From positions 1 through 64,000 of the forward strand of contig NZ_JAHUZF010000001.1 in NCBI RefSeq assembly GCF_019218295.1: DNA of 64,000 nucleotides, given 5' to 3'. The notes under the pieces were generated by a model. That model was not told the DNA's origin. It saw only the letters and a list, made by a program, of their open reading frames with translations, and did not search any database. The translations under genes were made by a program, and so were the position numbers. Source of the DNA: Maritimibacter sp. DP1N21-5. Lineage in GTDB: Bacteria > Pseudomonadota > Alphaproteobacteria > Rhodobacterales > Rhodobacteraceae. Within the stretch, counting starts at the first letter, position 1. Every line of letters begins with the position of its first letter. Below are positions 31,537 to 38,800 of the stretch, piece by piece.

Positions 31537-31814
31537 GCCGTTTCGACATCGTCGAGGCAGGCGGAACGCTTTACGTCGTCGTCGAGAGCGACATCCTTCC
31601 GCCCGACAATGCCGTGGTCGTCATTCCCTTGCTCAGGGGCTATCCGGGGCTGCCGCGCCTGAATCCGACGATTGCGTTCAAGGGTGACACTTACGTTCTG
31701 GCCACGCGCCTGATCGTTGCGGTCGTAAGGCCCGCTTTGACCGTCGTCGGCAGCGCAGAGGCGCAGGCGGATGACATCACCCGCGCCCTGGATATGCTGC
31801 TTTACGGCTTCTGA
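31524..31814 (+). CDS. ccdB: CcdB-like toxin
   Basis: A 96-residue CcdB-family protein, a DNA gyrase poison that kills cells which lose the replicon. It begins with a GTG and reads SRFDIVEAGGTLYVVVESD, followed by AVVVIPLLRGYPGLPRLNPTIAFKGDTYVLATRLIVAV, the typical CcdB beta-barrel pattern. It ends with a LDMLLYGF helix close to the usual C-terminal gyrase-contacting helix; the W-G-I end of the F-plasmid protein is replaced by YGF. Length is normal. It converges on the GntR gene with a three-base gap. Confidence 0.78.
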   Translation: MEEISRFDIVEAGGTLYVVVESDILPPDNAVVVIPLLRGYPGLPRLNPTIAFKGDTYVLATRLIVAVVRPALTVVGSAEAQADDITRALDMLLYGF

Positions 31815-31817
31815 GGA

Positions 31818-32501
31818 TCAGCCGGCGTTGACGGCCTTCGCCTCGCGGTCGCCCATGGCGATATATTCGGCCAGCACGTCGCCCTGCACGTTGGTGTGCT
31901 TGCGGAACAGCTCGGCGGCCTGATCGTATTCGCCCGCGACGATGGCCTCCATGATGGCCTCGTGGTCCTTGAGGTTGTTCTCGGACCGGCCCGGATAGCC
32001 AAGCTGGAAGCGGCGGTAGGGGACCAGCTTGATGCCGAGGCGATTGGTCGTCTCGATCAGCTCGTGGTTATGCGTGCCCTCGATCACCATGAGGTGGAAG
32101 CGGCGGGACAGCGTGTAATACTTGTCGTGGTTCCCGGCCTCGTAGGCTTCGACCGATTGCTCGTGCAGCTTGCGCAGTGCCTGACGTTCCTGCGGAGTCA
32201 TGCGGCGGGCGGCGAATTTCGCGCAGATGCCTTCGAGCTCGGACATTACCTCGAAAAGGCGGATCATGTCGGAAAGGTCGATCTGCGTGACGATGGCGCC
32301 CTGACGGGGCTTTTTCTCGACGAGACCTGATTGGATCAGTTGCAACATCGCCTCGCGCACGGGCGTGCGAGAGACCGAGAACCGCCGCGCAAGCGCCTCT
32401 TCATCGAGGGAGGCGCCCGGGGGGAGCCGGCCTGTAAAGATGTCGTTTTCCAGTGAAAGTCTCACGGATTCTGCGTGGGTCAGGCCTGCGGTCTTTGCCA
32501 T
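31818..32501 (-). CDS. GntR-family (FadR/FCD-type) transcription regulator
   Basis: A 227-residue regulator with an N-terminal winged helix (LENDIFTGRLPPGASLDEEALARRFSVSRTPVREAMLQLIQSGLVE) and a C-terminal FCD ligand-binding domain; Asp and His candidates for its metal site occur in the RRFHLMVIEGTHNHEL and LKDHEAIMEAI segments. Such regulators respond to carboxylic acids or CoA esters. It lies in the centre of the 18-44 kb catabolic cluster, divergent from the VOC gene, and GTATAC-type boxes occur in its own promoter and three others. I infer it is the cluster repressor. Confidence 0.85.
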   Translation of the reverse strand: MAKTAGLTHAESVRLSLENDIFTGRLPPGASLDEEALARRFSVSRTPVREAMLQLIQSGLVEKKPRQGAIVTQIDLSDMIRLFEVMSELEGICAKFAARRMTPQERQALRKLHEQSVEAYEAGNHDKYYTLSRRFHLMVIEGTHNHELIETTNRLGIKLVPYRRFQLGYPGRSENNLKDHEAIMEAIVAGEYDQAAELFRKHTNVQGDVLAEYIAMGDREAKAVNAG

Positions 32502-32745
32502 GTCAGTGCGTTCCTTCTGTGAGGCACCCCGGTTTCAGATGAATTTTCCGGTGTTTCGTATTTTTAGAATAGCATTTCACATACCGAAATATCCAGCCTT
32601 GGATTCGATAAAAACCCCCTTCAAAGGTCTTAGTTTCGGAGCGTTGCGTTGAAGTCGCGCTCAAACTTGGGTTGAGGATACAACAAAGATTCTCGTTTCT
32701 AGTATGCTCACAAGATGATAACCGTATACAAAATGGGAGGAGCCT
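32502..32745. promoter_or_regulatory. Divergent gntR / VOC promoter region with GTATAC box
   Basis: This AT-richer region of 244 bases holds CCGTATACAAAA (GTATAC at 32724-32729) 17 bases before the VOC start, GGATACAACA at 32677 and AGTATGCTCACAAG at 32701. The position close to the start codon of the VOC gene fits repression by the adjacent GntR protein and autoregulation. Confidence 0.5.
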
Positions 32746-33288
32746 ATGAGCCGGATTTTCGACGAGGTGCGCCAGATCGGCTATGTGACCGACGACATGG
32801 AACGCACGCTCAGGTTTCTGCACAAGACGGCGGGGATCGGCCCGTGGTTCGTCGCCTGGGACATTCCGGTGCCGGAATGCCGCTATCGTGGACAGCCGCT
32901 CGACATCAGGATCGACGCGGCGCTGGCCAATTCGGGCGGCGTCCAGATCGAGGTGATCCAGCAGCACAGCCCGGACCCCAGCATCTACACCGAGTTCGCG
33001 GAAAAACACGGCTTCGGCCTTGTTTCGCAGCATCTGTCGTCCTGGTCGGAGCGCTATGACGAGGTCATGCGCGAGGCCAAGGCGGCGGGCTACCAGACGG
33101 CGCAGGAGGGGCGGTCGGTTCATGGGCGCTTTGTCTACTACAGCCACCCGGACGAGTCGGATTTCGTCTTCGAGGTGTCCGAGCTGACGCCGGGACGACG
33201 GTCGATGTTCGACCAGATTCGCGAGGCGGCGGTGAATTGGGACGGGTCCGACCCGATCCGCGACGGCTGGCCGGAACCGAAGGATTGA
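32746..33288 (+). CDS. VOC-fold (glyoxalase/epimerase-like) protein
   Basis: A 180-residue protein of the vicinal oxygen chelate fold, close in style to methylmalonyl-CoA epimerase-type or lyase VOC proteins: an opening RQIGYVTDDMERTLRFLHKTAGIGPWFVA, then VQIEVIQQHSPDPSIYTEF, and a C-terminal segment with VYYSHPDESDFVFEVSEL. Candidate metal ligands are the Glu and His residues in those segments. The ribosome site is GGGAGGAG. It is followed by an SDR gene 12 bases on. It may isomerise or cleave an oxygenated intermediate. Confidence 0.75.
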   Translation: MSRIFDEVRQIGYVTDDMERTLRFLHKTAGIGPWFVAWDIPVPECRYRGQPLDIRIDAALANSGGVQIEVIQQHSPDPSIYTEFAEKHGFGLVSQHLSSWSERYDEVMREAKAAGYQTAQEGRSVHGRFVYYSHPDESDFVFEVSELTPGRRSMFDQIREAAVNWDGSDPIRDGWPEPKD

Positions 33289-33299
33289 GGGAGAGAGAC

Positions 33300-34094
33300 A
33301 TGCGTTTGAACGGAAAACGGGCGGTCATCATCGGGGCCGCGGGCGAGGGCAACCTCGGGCAGGTGGTGGCGCGGCAGTTCGCGGCGGAGGGCGCGAGCGT
33401 GCTGGTCGCCGGGCGTCACGAAGAGCCGCTCGCGGCGTTGGCGGAGGAGATCGGGGGGCATTACGCGATTGCCGACATCTGTGACGAAGGGCAGCTTGCC
33501 GCGCTCGGGCAGGCGGCGGTCGACAAGATGGGTGGTCTAGACATCGCGGTGAATGCAACCGGGTGGGGGCTGCTGACGCCCTTCCTCGACACCACGCGGG
33601 AAGAGCTCGAGCGCATGGTGGCGCTTCAGTTCGTCGGGCCCTACCAGTTCTTTCAGGCGATGCTGCGGGTGATGGACGACGGTGGGTCGATCGTGCAGGT
33701 CTCGAGCGCGACGGCGAAGATCATGATGGAGGATCACGCCGCCTATATGGGCACGAAGGCGGGGATCGACCACGTGGTGCGCTGCATCGCGAACGAATTC
33801 GGGGCGCGCGGCATCCGGGCCAACTCCGTCGCGCCGGGGTTCACCGCCTCGCCGATGACGGAACGCGCGGCGCGCAATCCGGCGGTGGTCGGGGCCTTCG
33901 CCAAGGAATATCCGCTGGGCCGTGTGGGCACGCTCGACGATACGGCGGAGGCGATCACCTGGCTCTGCACGGACGGGTGTTTCATCACGGGCGAAGTGGT
34001 TCAGGTGAACGGTGGCGTCACGCTGCGCCGGAACCCGACCAATGCCGAGATCGTGGCAGCGGCGAAAGCGGCCAAGGCGGCGCGGGAGGCGTAA
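33300..34094 (+). CDS. SDR-family oxidoreductase
   Basis: A 264-residue short-chain dehydrogenase. The cofactor motif is GAAGEGNLG, longer than the classic TGxxxGIG and closer to divergent SDR types; the catalytic pair is YMGTK, with a Ser in VQVSSATAK. It ends with GEVVQVNGGVTL and an alanine/lysine-rich tail. The ATG at 33300 follows GGGAGAGAG. It forms a two-gene operon with the VOC gene. Confidence 0.82.
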   Translation: MRLNGKRAVIIGAAGEGNLGQVVARQFAAEGASVLVAGRHEEPLAALAEEIGGHYAIADICDEGQLAALGQAAVDKMGGLDIAVNATGWGLLTPFLDTTREELERMVALQFVGPYQFFQAMLRVMDDGGSIVQVSSATAKIMMEDHAAYMGTKAGIDHVVRCIANEFGARGIRANSVAPGFTASPMTERAARNPAVVGAFAKEYPLGRVGTLDDTAEAITWLCTDGCFITGEVVQVNGGVTLRRNPTNAEIVAAAKAAKAAREA

Positions 34095-34134
34095 GGGCCC
34101 GTCCCGGCCTTGTCCTGCGGCGCGAAATGCGAAG

Positions 34135-34153
34135 CCCCGGATCAGGTCCGGGG
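34135..34153. terminator. Hairpin after the VOC-SDR operon
   Basis: CCCCGGA at 34135-34141 pairs with TCCGGGG at 34147-34153 over a five-base loop, 40 bases after the SDR stop. No clear T-run follows. The remainder of the 34095-34443 gap holds only a possible small gene. Confidence 0.45.
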
Positions 34154-34168
34154 CGCGTGCTCTCGCGC

Positions 34169-34357
34169 TCAATCGCCCTTGAGCGGATCGGCTTCGGGAT
34201 CAGGTTTGTCGATCTCGTCCGCGTCGGTCTGTCCGGTCGCGGACTGGAACCTGGGCCCCGAGCGTTTGCCGACGCGGGACTTGCGCGAACCGACAGAGGC
34301 CGGCTTGTCGAGAAACTCGGCAAGGTCGAATTTCGGTTTCATGGAAAACATAGCCAT
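34169..34357 (-). CDS. Possible small basic/acidic hypothetical protein
   Basis: A 62-codon frame beginning at ATG 34357 with GGAGA ten bases upstream. The product has a lysine/arginine-rich middle (RKSRVGKRSG) and an acidic end (TDADEIDKPDPEADPLKGD), and the codons use G or C at most third positions as neighbouring genes do. I do not recognise it. It stands alone between the SDR and acyl-CoA synthetase ends and could be spurious. Confidence 0.4.
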   Translation of the reverse strand: MAMFSMKPKFDLAEFLDKPASVGSRKSRVGKRSGPRFQSATGQTDADEIDKPDPEADPLKGD

Positions 34358-34443
34358 GGTCAGTCTCCGTTCTGTTGCGGCGACGGACGTGACGCTTATC
34401 CATACTTGGGGACGAAGGCACCAGATTGTAAGGGCGACCGGGA

Positions 34444-36111
34444 CTAGCTCGCCTTCGCGCGCAGCTTCGGGTCGATCTTCTCATCCGCCGAGAAGTCTCG
34501 CGGGAGTTTGAATTTCTGTATCTTGGTGGTGGACATGGGCCAGTCCGATACGATCCGCACGTAGCGCGGAATCTTGTAGCTGGCGATATGGCCGAGGCAG
34601 AAATCGACAACCTCTTCCGGGGTGAGTGTCGCGCCCGGCGCCAGTTCGACAAAGGCGGCGGCGACCTCGAACAGGTGGTCGTCGGGGACGCCGATGACCT
34701 GCGCGATCTGGATGTCGGGATGGGCGCAGAGGAAAGTTTCGATCTCGAGCGCGGCGACGTTTTCGCCGCCGATCTTGAGCATGTCCTTCAGCCGCCCGTC
34801 ATAGACGATGCGCCCGTCGGGCCGCACGATGCCCATGTCGCCGGTGCGGAGCCACCCGTCCACGAGAGTCTTTTCCGTCTGCTCCGCATCCTTGTAATAG
34901 CCGTCGAAAAGCGCCCAGCCGGAGAGCCAGATTTCGCCGCGTTCGCCCGGCGGAAGGTCGGCGAGGGTTTCGGGGTCCACCGCCTTTGCACCGAGCCCGT
35001 CGAAAGGGCGGCCCGAGACCACGGCGGCATCGGCCTGCGGATCGGCGGGGTCGGTGTAGCAGGGCACGCCGGTCGCCTCGGTCAGGCCATAGGCGTTGAT
35101 GTAGTGCGACTGCGGGAAGAGCCGCATGTATTTCTCGATCGTCTCGGCGGGTCCGACCGTGTGCAGATAGCGCAGCGCCGAGAGGTCACGGGTCTGGAAG
35201 TCCGGGTGGTTGATCACGCCGTTCACGAGGGTTGGGAAGGAGAGGTAGCCGAAGGTCACATGCTCTTCTTCCATCAGGCGCAGCGCTTCGCCGGGATCGA
35301 AATGCGCGGTGCCGATCTGCGCGGCGCCCGAGGCACGGCAGGCGGCCATGGGAAGCATGGTGGACATGTGGAAGAAGGGCAGCGGGTTCATCACGGAGTC
35401 GCCGGGCTTCAGGTCGAAGCGTTCGGCAAAGGCGGCGCCGATCATGCCGAGCGTGCGGTGGTTCAGCATGCAGGCCTTTGGGTGGGCCGTGGTGCCCGAG
35501 GAATACATCATGAGCGCATGGGCATCGGGGGACACCGCATCGCGGGCGGAGGCGACCCTGTCGTCGGTGATCCGCGCGCCCGCGTCGAGGAAGGCGGTCT
35601 GGTTCGGCCAGCCGTGGTCGCGGCTGTCGGAAATGTTGAAGATGGCGCGCAGGCCCGGCGCGTCTTGCAGCTCGAGCGCCCCGCCGCGCCAGTCGGCGAG
35701 CGACGGATACATACGGCACAGCATGGCGTGGAAATCCATGTGCGGCATGGCATGGCCACCGATGAAGAGCACGTCCATGTCGGAGTGCGAGATCGCATAG
35801 GCGAGATCGTCGTCCTTGAAGCGCGCGTTGATCGTGAGCGCGGTCGCCCCGATCATCCCGCAGGCATAGAAGAGCCGGACGTAATCGGCGCAATTGGGCA
35901 TGAGGATGCCGATATGGGCGCCGGGTTTCACCCCGGCCGCGATCAGCCCCTTGGCCCAGAGCATCGCCTCGGCGTCAAGTTCCGCCCAGGTGAGCCGGGT
36001 CCCGTCGATGAGAAGCCCGGTGGCCTCCGGCCATTTCCGCGCGGCCTCGGCCAGAGTCTGGGCCGAGGTCAAACGGCCTGCGGCTACGACGGCGTCGGAA
36101 GGGTGGGTCAT
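34444..36111 (-). CDS. AMP-dependent acyl-CoA synthetase
   Basis: A 555-residue adenylate-forming ligase that would activate a carboxylic acid as its CoA ester. The P-loop reads MMYSSGTTAHPKA, where the usual Gly before the His/Pro is Ala. The GLTEATG motif, GWLRTGDMG, the hinge DGRLKDMLKIGGENV, and the C-terminal catalytic Lys in TKIQKFKLP are all present. The start ATG 36111 overlaps the stop of the ThuA-like gene (ATGA). It is the last gene of the SDR-ThuA-ligase operon. Confidence 0.88.
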   Translation of the reverse strand: MTHPSDAVVAAGRLTSAQTLAEAARKWPEATGLLIDGTRLTWAELDAEAMLWAKGLIAAGVKPGAHIGILMPNCADYVRLFYACGMIGATALTINARFKDDDLAYAISHSDMDVLFIGGHAMPHMDFHAMLCRMYPSLADWRGGALELQDAPGLRAIFNISDSRDHGWPNQTAFLDAGARITDDRVASARDAVSPDAHALMMYSSGTTAHPKACMLNHRTLGMIGAAFAERFDLKPGDSVMNPLPFFHMSTMLPMAACRASGAAQIGTAHFDPGEALRLMEEEHVTFGYLSFPTLVNGVINHPDFQTRDLSALRYLHTVGPAETIEKYMRLFPQSHYINAYGLTEATGVPCYTDPADPQADAAVVSGRPFDGLGAKAVDPETLADLPPGERGEIWLSGWALFDGYYKDAEQTEKTLVDGWLRTGDMGIVRPDGRIVYDGRLKDMLKIGGENVAALEIETFLCAHPDIQIAQVIGVPDDHLFEVAAAFVELAPGATLTPEEVVDFCLGHIASYKIPRYVRIVSDWPMSTTKIQKFKLPRDFSADEKIDPKLRAKAS

Positions 36112-36938
36112 GCGTTTGCCTTTTCCCCGCGCGCCCAGGCGGCGGCGTCCTCGCTGGTCACCCAGTCGATGGCGTTGCGCAATAGGCGGCGGAAGTTGTC
36201 GTTGCCGAAGGTCGCGCCGTCGTTGCCCATCTGGATCGTCACGGTCGGCGCATTGCCGGAGCGCTTGGCCCAGGCGACGAGGTTCGTGCCGGGGCCGTGG
36301 TCCCAGCCGTCGCGGGTCCACATCCGGGCCTCGAGCGCGTTCTTGGCGGAATAGAAATTTTCTTGGGTAAAGCCGAAATCTGCGGTCAGAAGGGGCACGA
36401 TGTCATCTTCGAGCGTCTCGAACAGATAAAGCTCGTCGGTGATCTCGAACCCGTCCTCGAGACCTGCCGTCACAGGATGGGTGCCGACGGGCGTGGCCTT
36501 GTAGGTCGCCGGAAAGACATAGCCGGAGTCCGGGTAATCGCGTCCCTTGTAGGTGCCGGGCTGGTAGAAGAACCGCGCCCCGATCGCCTCGGCATAGTCG
36601 TCCCATGTGGGCCAGCCCGCCACGGCATGGTGCAGAAACACCATCGGCTTGCCCGCGTCGAGGAGGTCGCGAAACCCGGTCTTCATCGCCTCGGACGGGT
36701 CCACCATGAGGGGCGGTTTCGGCGTTTTGAACTGGATCCCCGGCACGTCGTAGAACACCAGCGCGCCGAAGTCCGCACAGCCCGCAGGCGACAGCATCGC
36801 CGCCGTCGCGGGCTGTTCCACATGGGTCCAGGTCATGCCGCGCATCGCGTCCCACATCGCGAAGAAGGCGCTCGTGTCGAAGGGATGCCCCTTGGTCGAC
36901 ACGAGCACGTTCAGGGGGGCGTCGTAGCGGATGACCAC
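36108..36938 (-). CDS. Second ThuA-like domain protein
   Basis: A 276-residue ThuA-family protein. Seen: NVLVSTKGHPFDTSAFFAMW, ALVFYDVPGIQF, KPMVFLHHAVAGWPTWDDYAEAIGARF and a C-terminal NDNFRRLLRNAIDWV. It is longer than the ThuA-like protein at 24556 and differs clearly from it, so they are not recent duplicates. Role unknown; its operon partners suggest it acts on the same acid that the ligase activates or on a product of it. Confidence 0.78.
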   Translation of the reverse strand: MVIRYDAPLNVLVSTKGHPFDTSAFFAMWDAMRGMTWTHVEQPATAAMLSPAGCADFGALVFYDVPGIQFKTPKPPLMVDPSEAMKTGFRDLLDAGKPMVFLHHAVAGWPTWDDYAEAIGARFFYQPGTYKGRDYPDSGYVFPATYKATPVGTHPVTAGLEDGFEITDELYLFETLEDDIVPLLTADFGFTQENFYSAKNALEARMWTRDGWDHGPGTNLVAWAKRSGNAPTVTIQMGNDGATFGNDNFRRLLRNAIDWVTSEDAAAWARGEKANA

Positions 36939-36959
36939 GGGGCTATCCTCTGAACGGCC

Positions 36960-37721
36960 TTAGAACTGGACGCGCTTGGTGAAGCCACCGTCCACGATCA
37001 GGTTGGTGCCCGTGACCCAGCTTGCCGCGTCCGAGGCGAGGAAGGCGATGCATTTCGCCACCTCGTCGGCCTCGCCCATCCGCCCGTCGGGTTGCTGCGC
37101 CATGATCGAGTTGAAGAAGGCCTCGTCGTTCTGGCGGATCTGGTCCCAGCTGCCGCCTTCGATGAGGATCGGGCCGGGGGACACGACGTTGAGGCGGATG
37201 CCGCGCTTGGCGTGGGCCTGGCTCAGTTGCTTGGCGTAGGTGATGAGCGAGGCCTTGATCGCGTTGTAGGGCATGGGCGCGATGAAGGTTTCCACGGCGG
37301 CGGTGGTCGAGATGAAGACAACGCTGGCGTTGCCCGATGCTTTCAGCGCCGGGAAGAGCGCGTCGAAGCCGCGCACGCAACCCATGAGGTCGATCTCGAA
37401 GGCTTTGTACCAGGACTTCTCGCCCTCCATGCCGCCGCCCGCCGACACGCCGGGGACGAAGATGTCGCAGCCACCAAGTGCTTCGGCGGCGTCCGTGAGC
37501 CACTTCTGGTAACCCTCGACGTCCTTCACGTTGGCGGTGCCGCCGATGATCTTGGTGCCGTAGCCCTCGAGCTCTTTCGCGGTCTTGTCCACGTCGTCCT
37601 GCGAGCGCGCGCAGAAGGCGATGTCGCAGCCCTCGGCCGCGAGAATTTCGACGAGCGCGCGGCAGATGCCCTTGGTCGCGCCGGTGACGATGGCTTTCTT
37701 GCCCTTGAGGCCAAGGTCCAT
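36960..37721 (-). CDS. SDR-family oxidoreductase (paralog of the 22046 gene)
   Basis: A 253-residue classical SDR. The nucleotide-binding motif is TGATKGIC, with Cys replacing the last Gly of TGxxxGIG; the catalytic pair is YNAIK. It shares length, start (MDLGLKGKKA versus MDLGLEGLKA) and end (GGFTKRVQF versus GGFTKGVQF) with the SDR at 22046. First gene of the minus-strand ThuA/ligase operon. A perfect GntR-type box lies 43-52 bases upstream of the start. Confidence 0.85.
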   Translation of the reverse strand: MDLGLKGKKAIVTGATKGICRALVEILAAEGCDIAFCARSQDDVDKTAKELEGYGTKIIGGTANVKDVEGYQKWLTDAAEALGGCDIFVPGVSAGGGMEGEKSWYKAFEIDLMGCVRGFDALFPALKASGNASVVFISTTAAVETFIAPMPYNAIKASLITYAKQLSQAHAKRGIRLNVVSPGPILIEGGSWDQIRQNDEAFFNSIMAQQPDGRMGEADEVAKCIAFLASDAASWVTGTNLIVDGGFTKRVQF

Positions 37722-37763
37722 GATGTTCCTCCCATGCTCGGCCGTATTGGCCCGATAGATAAG

Positions 37764-37938
37764 CTGTATACAGAAAGACGAAAACGCACCCGGTTTGCAA
37801 CCCCAAAGTTTCCCATGAGATTCAGGCGGGCCGGCGGCTATCCTGAATCAATCTCAATGAAATAAGGGGTATCTGCGGGGTTACTGCTGTATGCAGAAAC
37901 ATGCCTATTTACACACAACTAGTGAATTCCCTATACAG
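37764..37938. promoter_or_regulatory. GntR-type boxes in divergent promoter (SDR / enoyl-CoA hydratase)
   Basis: CTGTATACAG at 37764-37773 is a perfect 10-bp palindrome near the SDR start. CTGTATGCAG at 37887-37896 differs by one base, and CCCTATACAG at 37929-37938 by two; both lie upstream of the enoyl-CoA hydratase operon. Between them, GATTCAGG (37819) and CCTGAATC (37842) form an 8-bp stem. These are the best examples of the motif shared by all four divergent promoters of the cluster. Confidence 0.6.
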
Positions 37939-37960
37939 GAAAGCGGGAGGACAGCGCAGA

Positions 37961-38014
37961 ATGACCATCGACCTGACCAGGGAGTCGCAGGTGAACCGGG
38001 GCCTTTCCTCATGA
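37961..38014 (+). CDS. Possible 17-residue leader peptide coupled to enoyl-CoA hydratase
   Basis: A small frame starts at ATG 37961 ten bases after a strong GGGAGGA site and ends with a TGA that overlaps the ATG of the next gene (ATGA). The enoyl-CoA hydratase start has no good ribosome site of its own. The product (MTIDLTRESQVNRGLSS) is not recognised. It is either a coupling leader or the remnant of a deleted first gene. Confidence 0.4.
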   Translation: MTIDLTRESQVNRGLSS

Positions 38015-38799
38015 GTGCCGGGGAACTTGTCATCACCACCGTGGACGGACCCGTAGCGGAGCTTCGTCTCAATCGCCCCCAGGCGCTCAACGCGCTTGAT
38101 CTTCCCTTGGCGCGCGCGCTGGCGGCGGCGGTGGATGAGATTTCCGGGCGGGCCGATGTTCGCGCTGTCCTCATCACCGCCGAGGGGCGGGGCTTCGTTG
38201 CCGGTGGCGACGTGAGCGCCATGGCCGCCGATCCGCAGCGCGGACACGAGGTGGTGGACGATCTTCTCGCCGTGCTGAACCCGGCCATTCTGGCTCTGCG
38301 CAACGGCCCGCCGGTCATCGCTGCCGTGCGTGGCGTCGCGGCTGGAGCGGGGCTGTCGCTTCTGGCGGGGGCCGATCTCGTGGTGCTGGACGAGGCGGCG
38401 AAGCTCGTCTTTGCCTACGATCAGGTAGCCGGGGTCGCCGATTGCGGGGGAAGCTGGTTCCTCACGCACAAGATCGGGCGGGGTCGGATCATGGAGATGC
38501 TGCTGCTTGGGCGCCCGATGACGCCCCAGACCGCGCTGGCGCTCGGGCTGGTCACGGAACTCGCGCCCGAAGCCGAAGTCGAGGCGCGGGCGCGCGAGAT
38601 GGCCGCCAGGGTCGCCCGTGGGCCGACCGCGAGTTTCAACCACGTGCGCGCGCTGGTCGATGCCGCGGCACATGCGACACTCGTCGACCAGCTCGCCGCC
38701 GAACGCGCGGCTTTCGTGGCCGCCGCCCAGTCGGACGATTTCCGCGAAGGTGTCGCGGCCTTCACCGCGCGGCGCAAACCGGAGTTCAAGGGATATTAG
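38011..38799 (+). CDS. Enoyl-CoA hydratase/isomerase family protein
   Basis: A 262-residue crotonase-fold protein. Seen: LNRPQALNALDLPLARAL, the oxyanion-hole segments FVAGGDVSAMA and AVRGVAAGAGLSLLAGADLVV, and VADCGGSWFLTHKIG in place of the usual PDxGGS region, with an Asp as in isomerase-type members and no classic first Glu. Hydratase, isomerase or hydrolase activity are all possible. First full gene of the operon with E3, AKR, GMC and flavoprotein genes. Translation appears coupled to the upstream mini-frame. Confidence 0.82.
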   Translation: MSAGELVITTVDGPVAELRLNRPQALNALDLPLARALAAAVDEISGRADVRAVLITAEGRGFVAGGDVSAMAADPQRGHEVVDDLLAVLNPAILALRNGPPVIAAVRGVAAGAGLSLLAGADLVVLDEAAKLVFAYDQVAGVADCGGSWFLTHKIGRGRIMEMLLLGRPMTPQTALALGLVTELAPEAEVEARAREMAARVARGPTASFNHVRALVDAAAHATLVDQLAAERAAFVAAAQSDDFREGVAAFTARRKPEFKGY

Positions 38800-38800
38800 A

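Noticed and set aside
32671-32733. Insertion sequence ends in the AT-rich gntR/VOC gap
   Set aside because: No transposase, terminal inverted repeats or target duplications are seen; regulatory function explains the AT-rich content.
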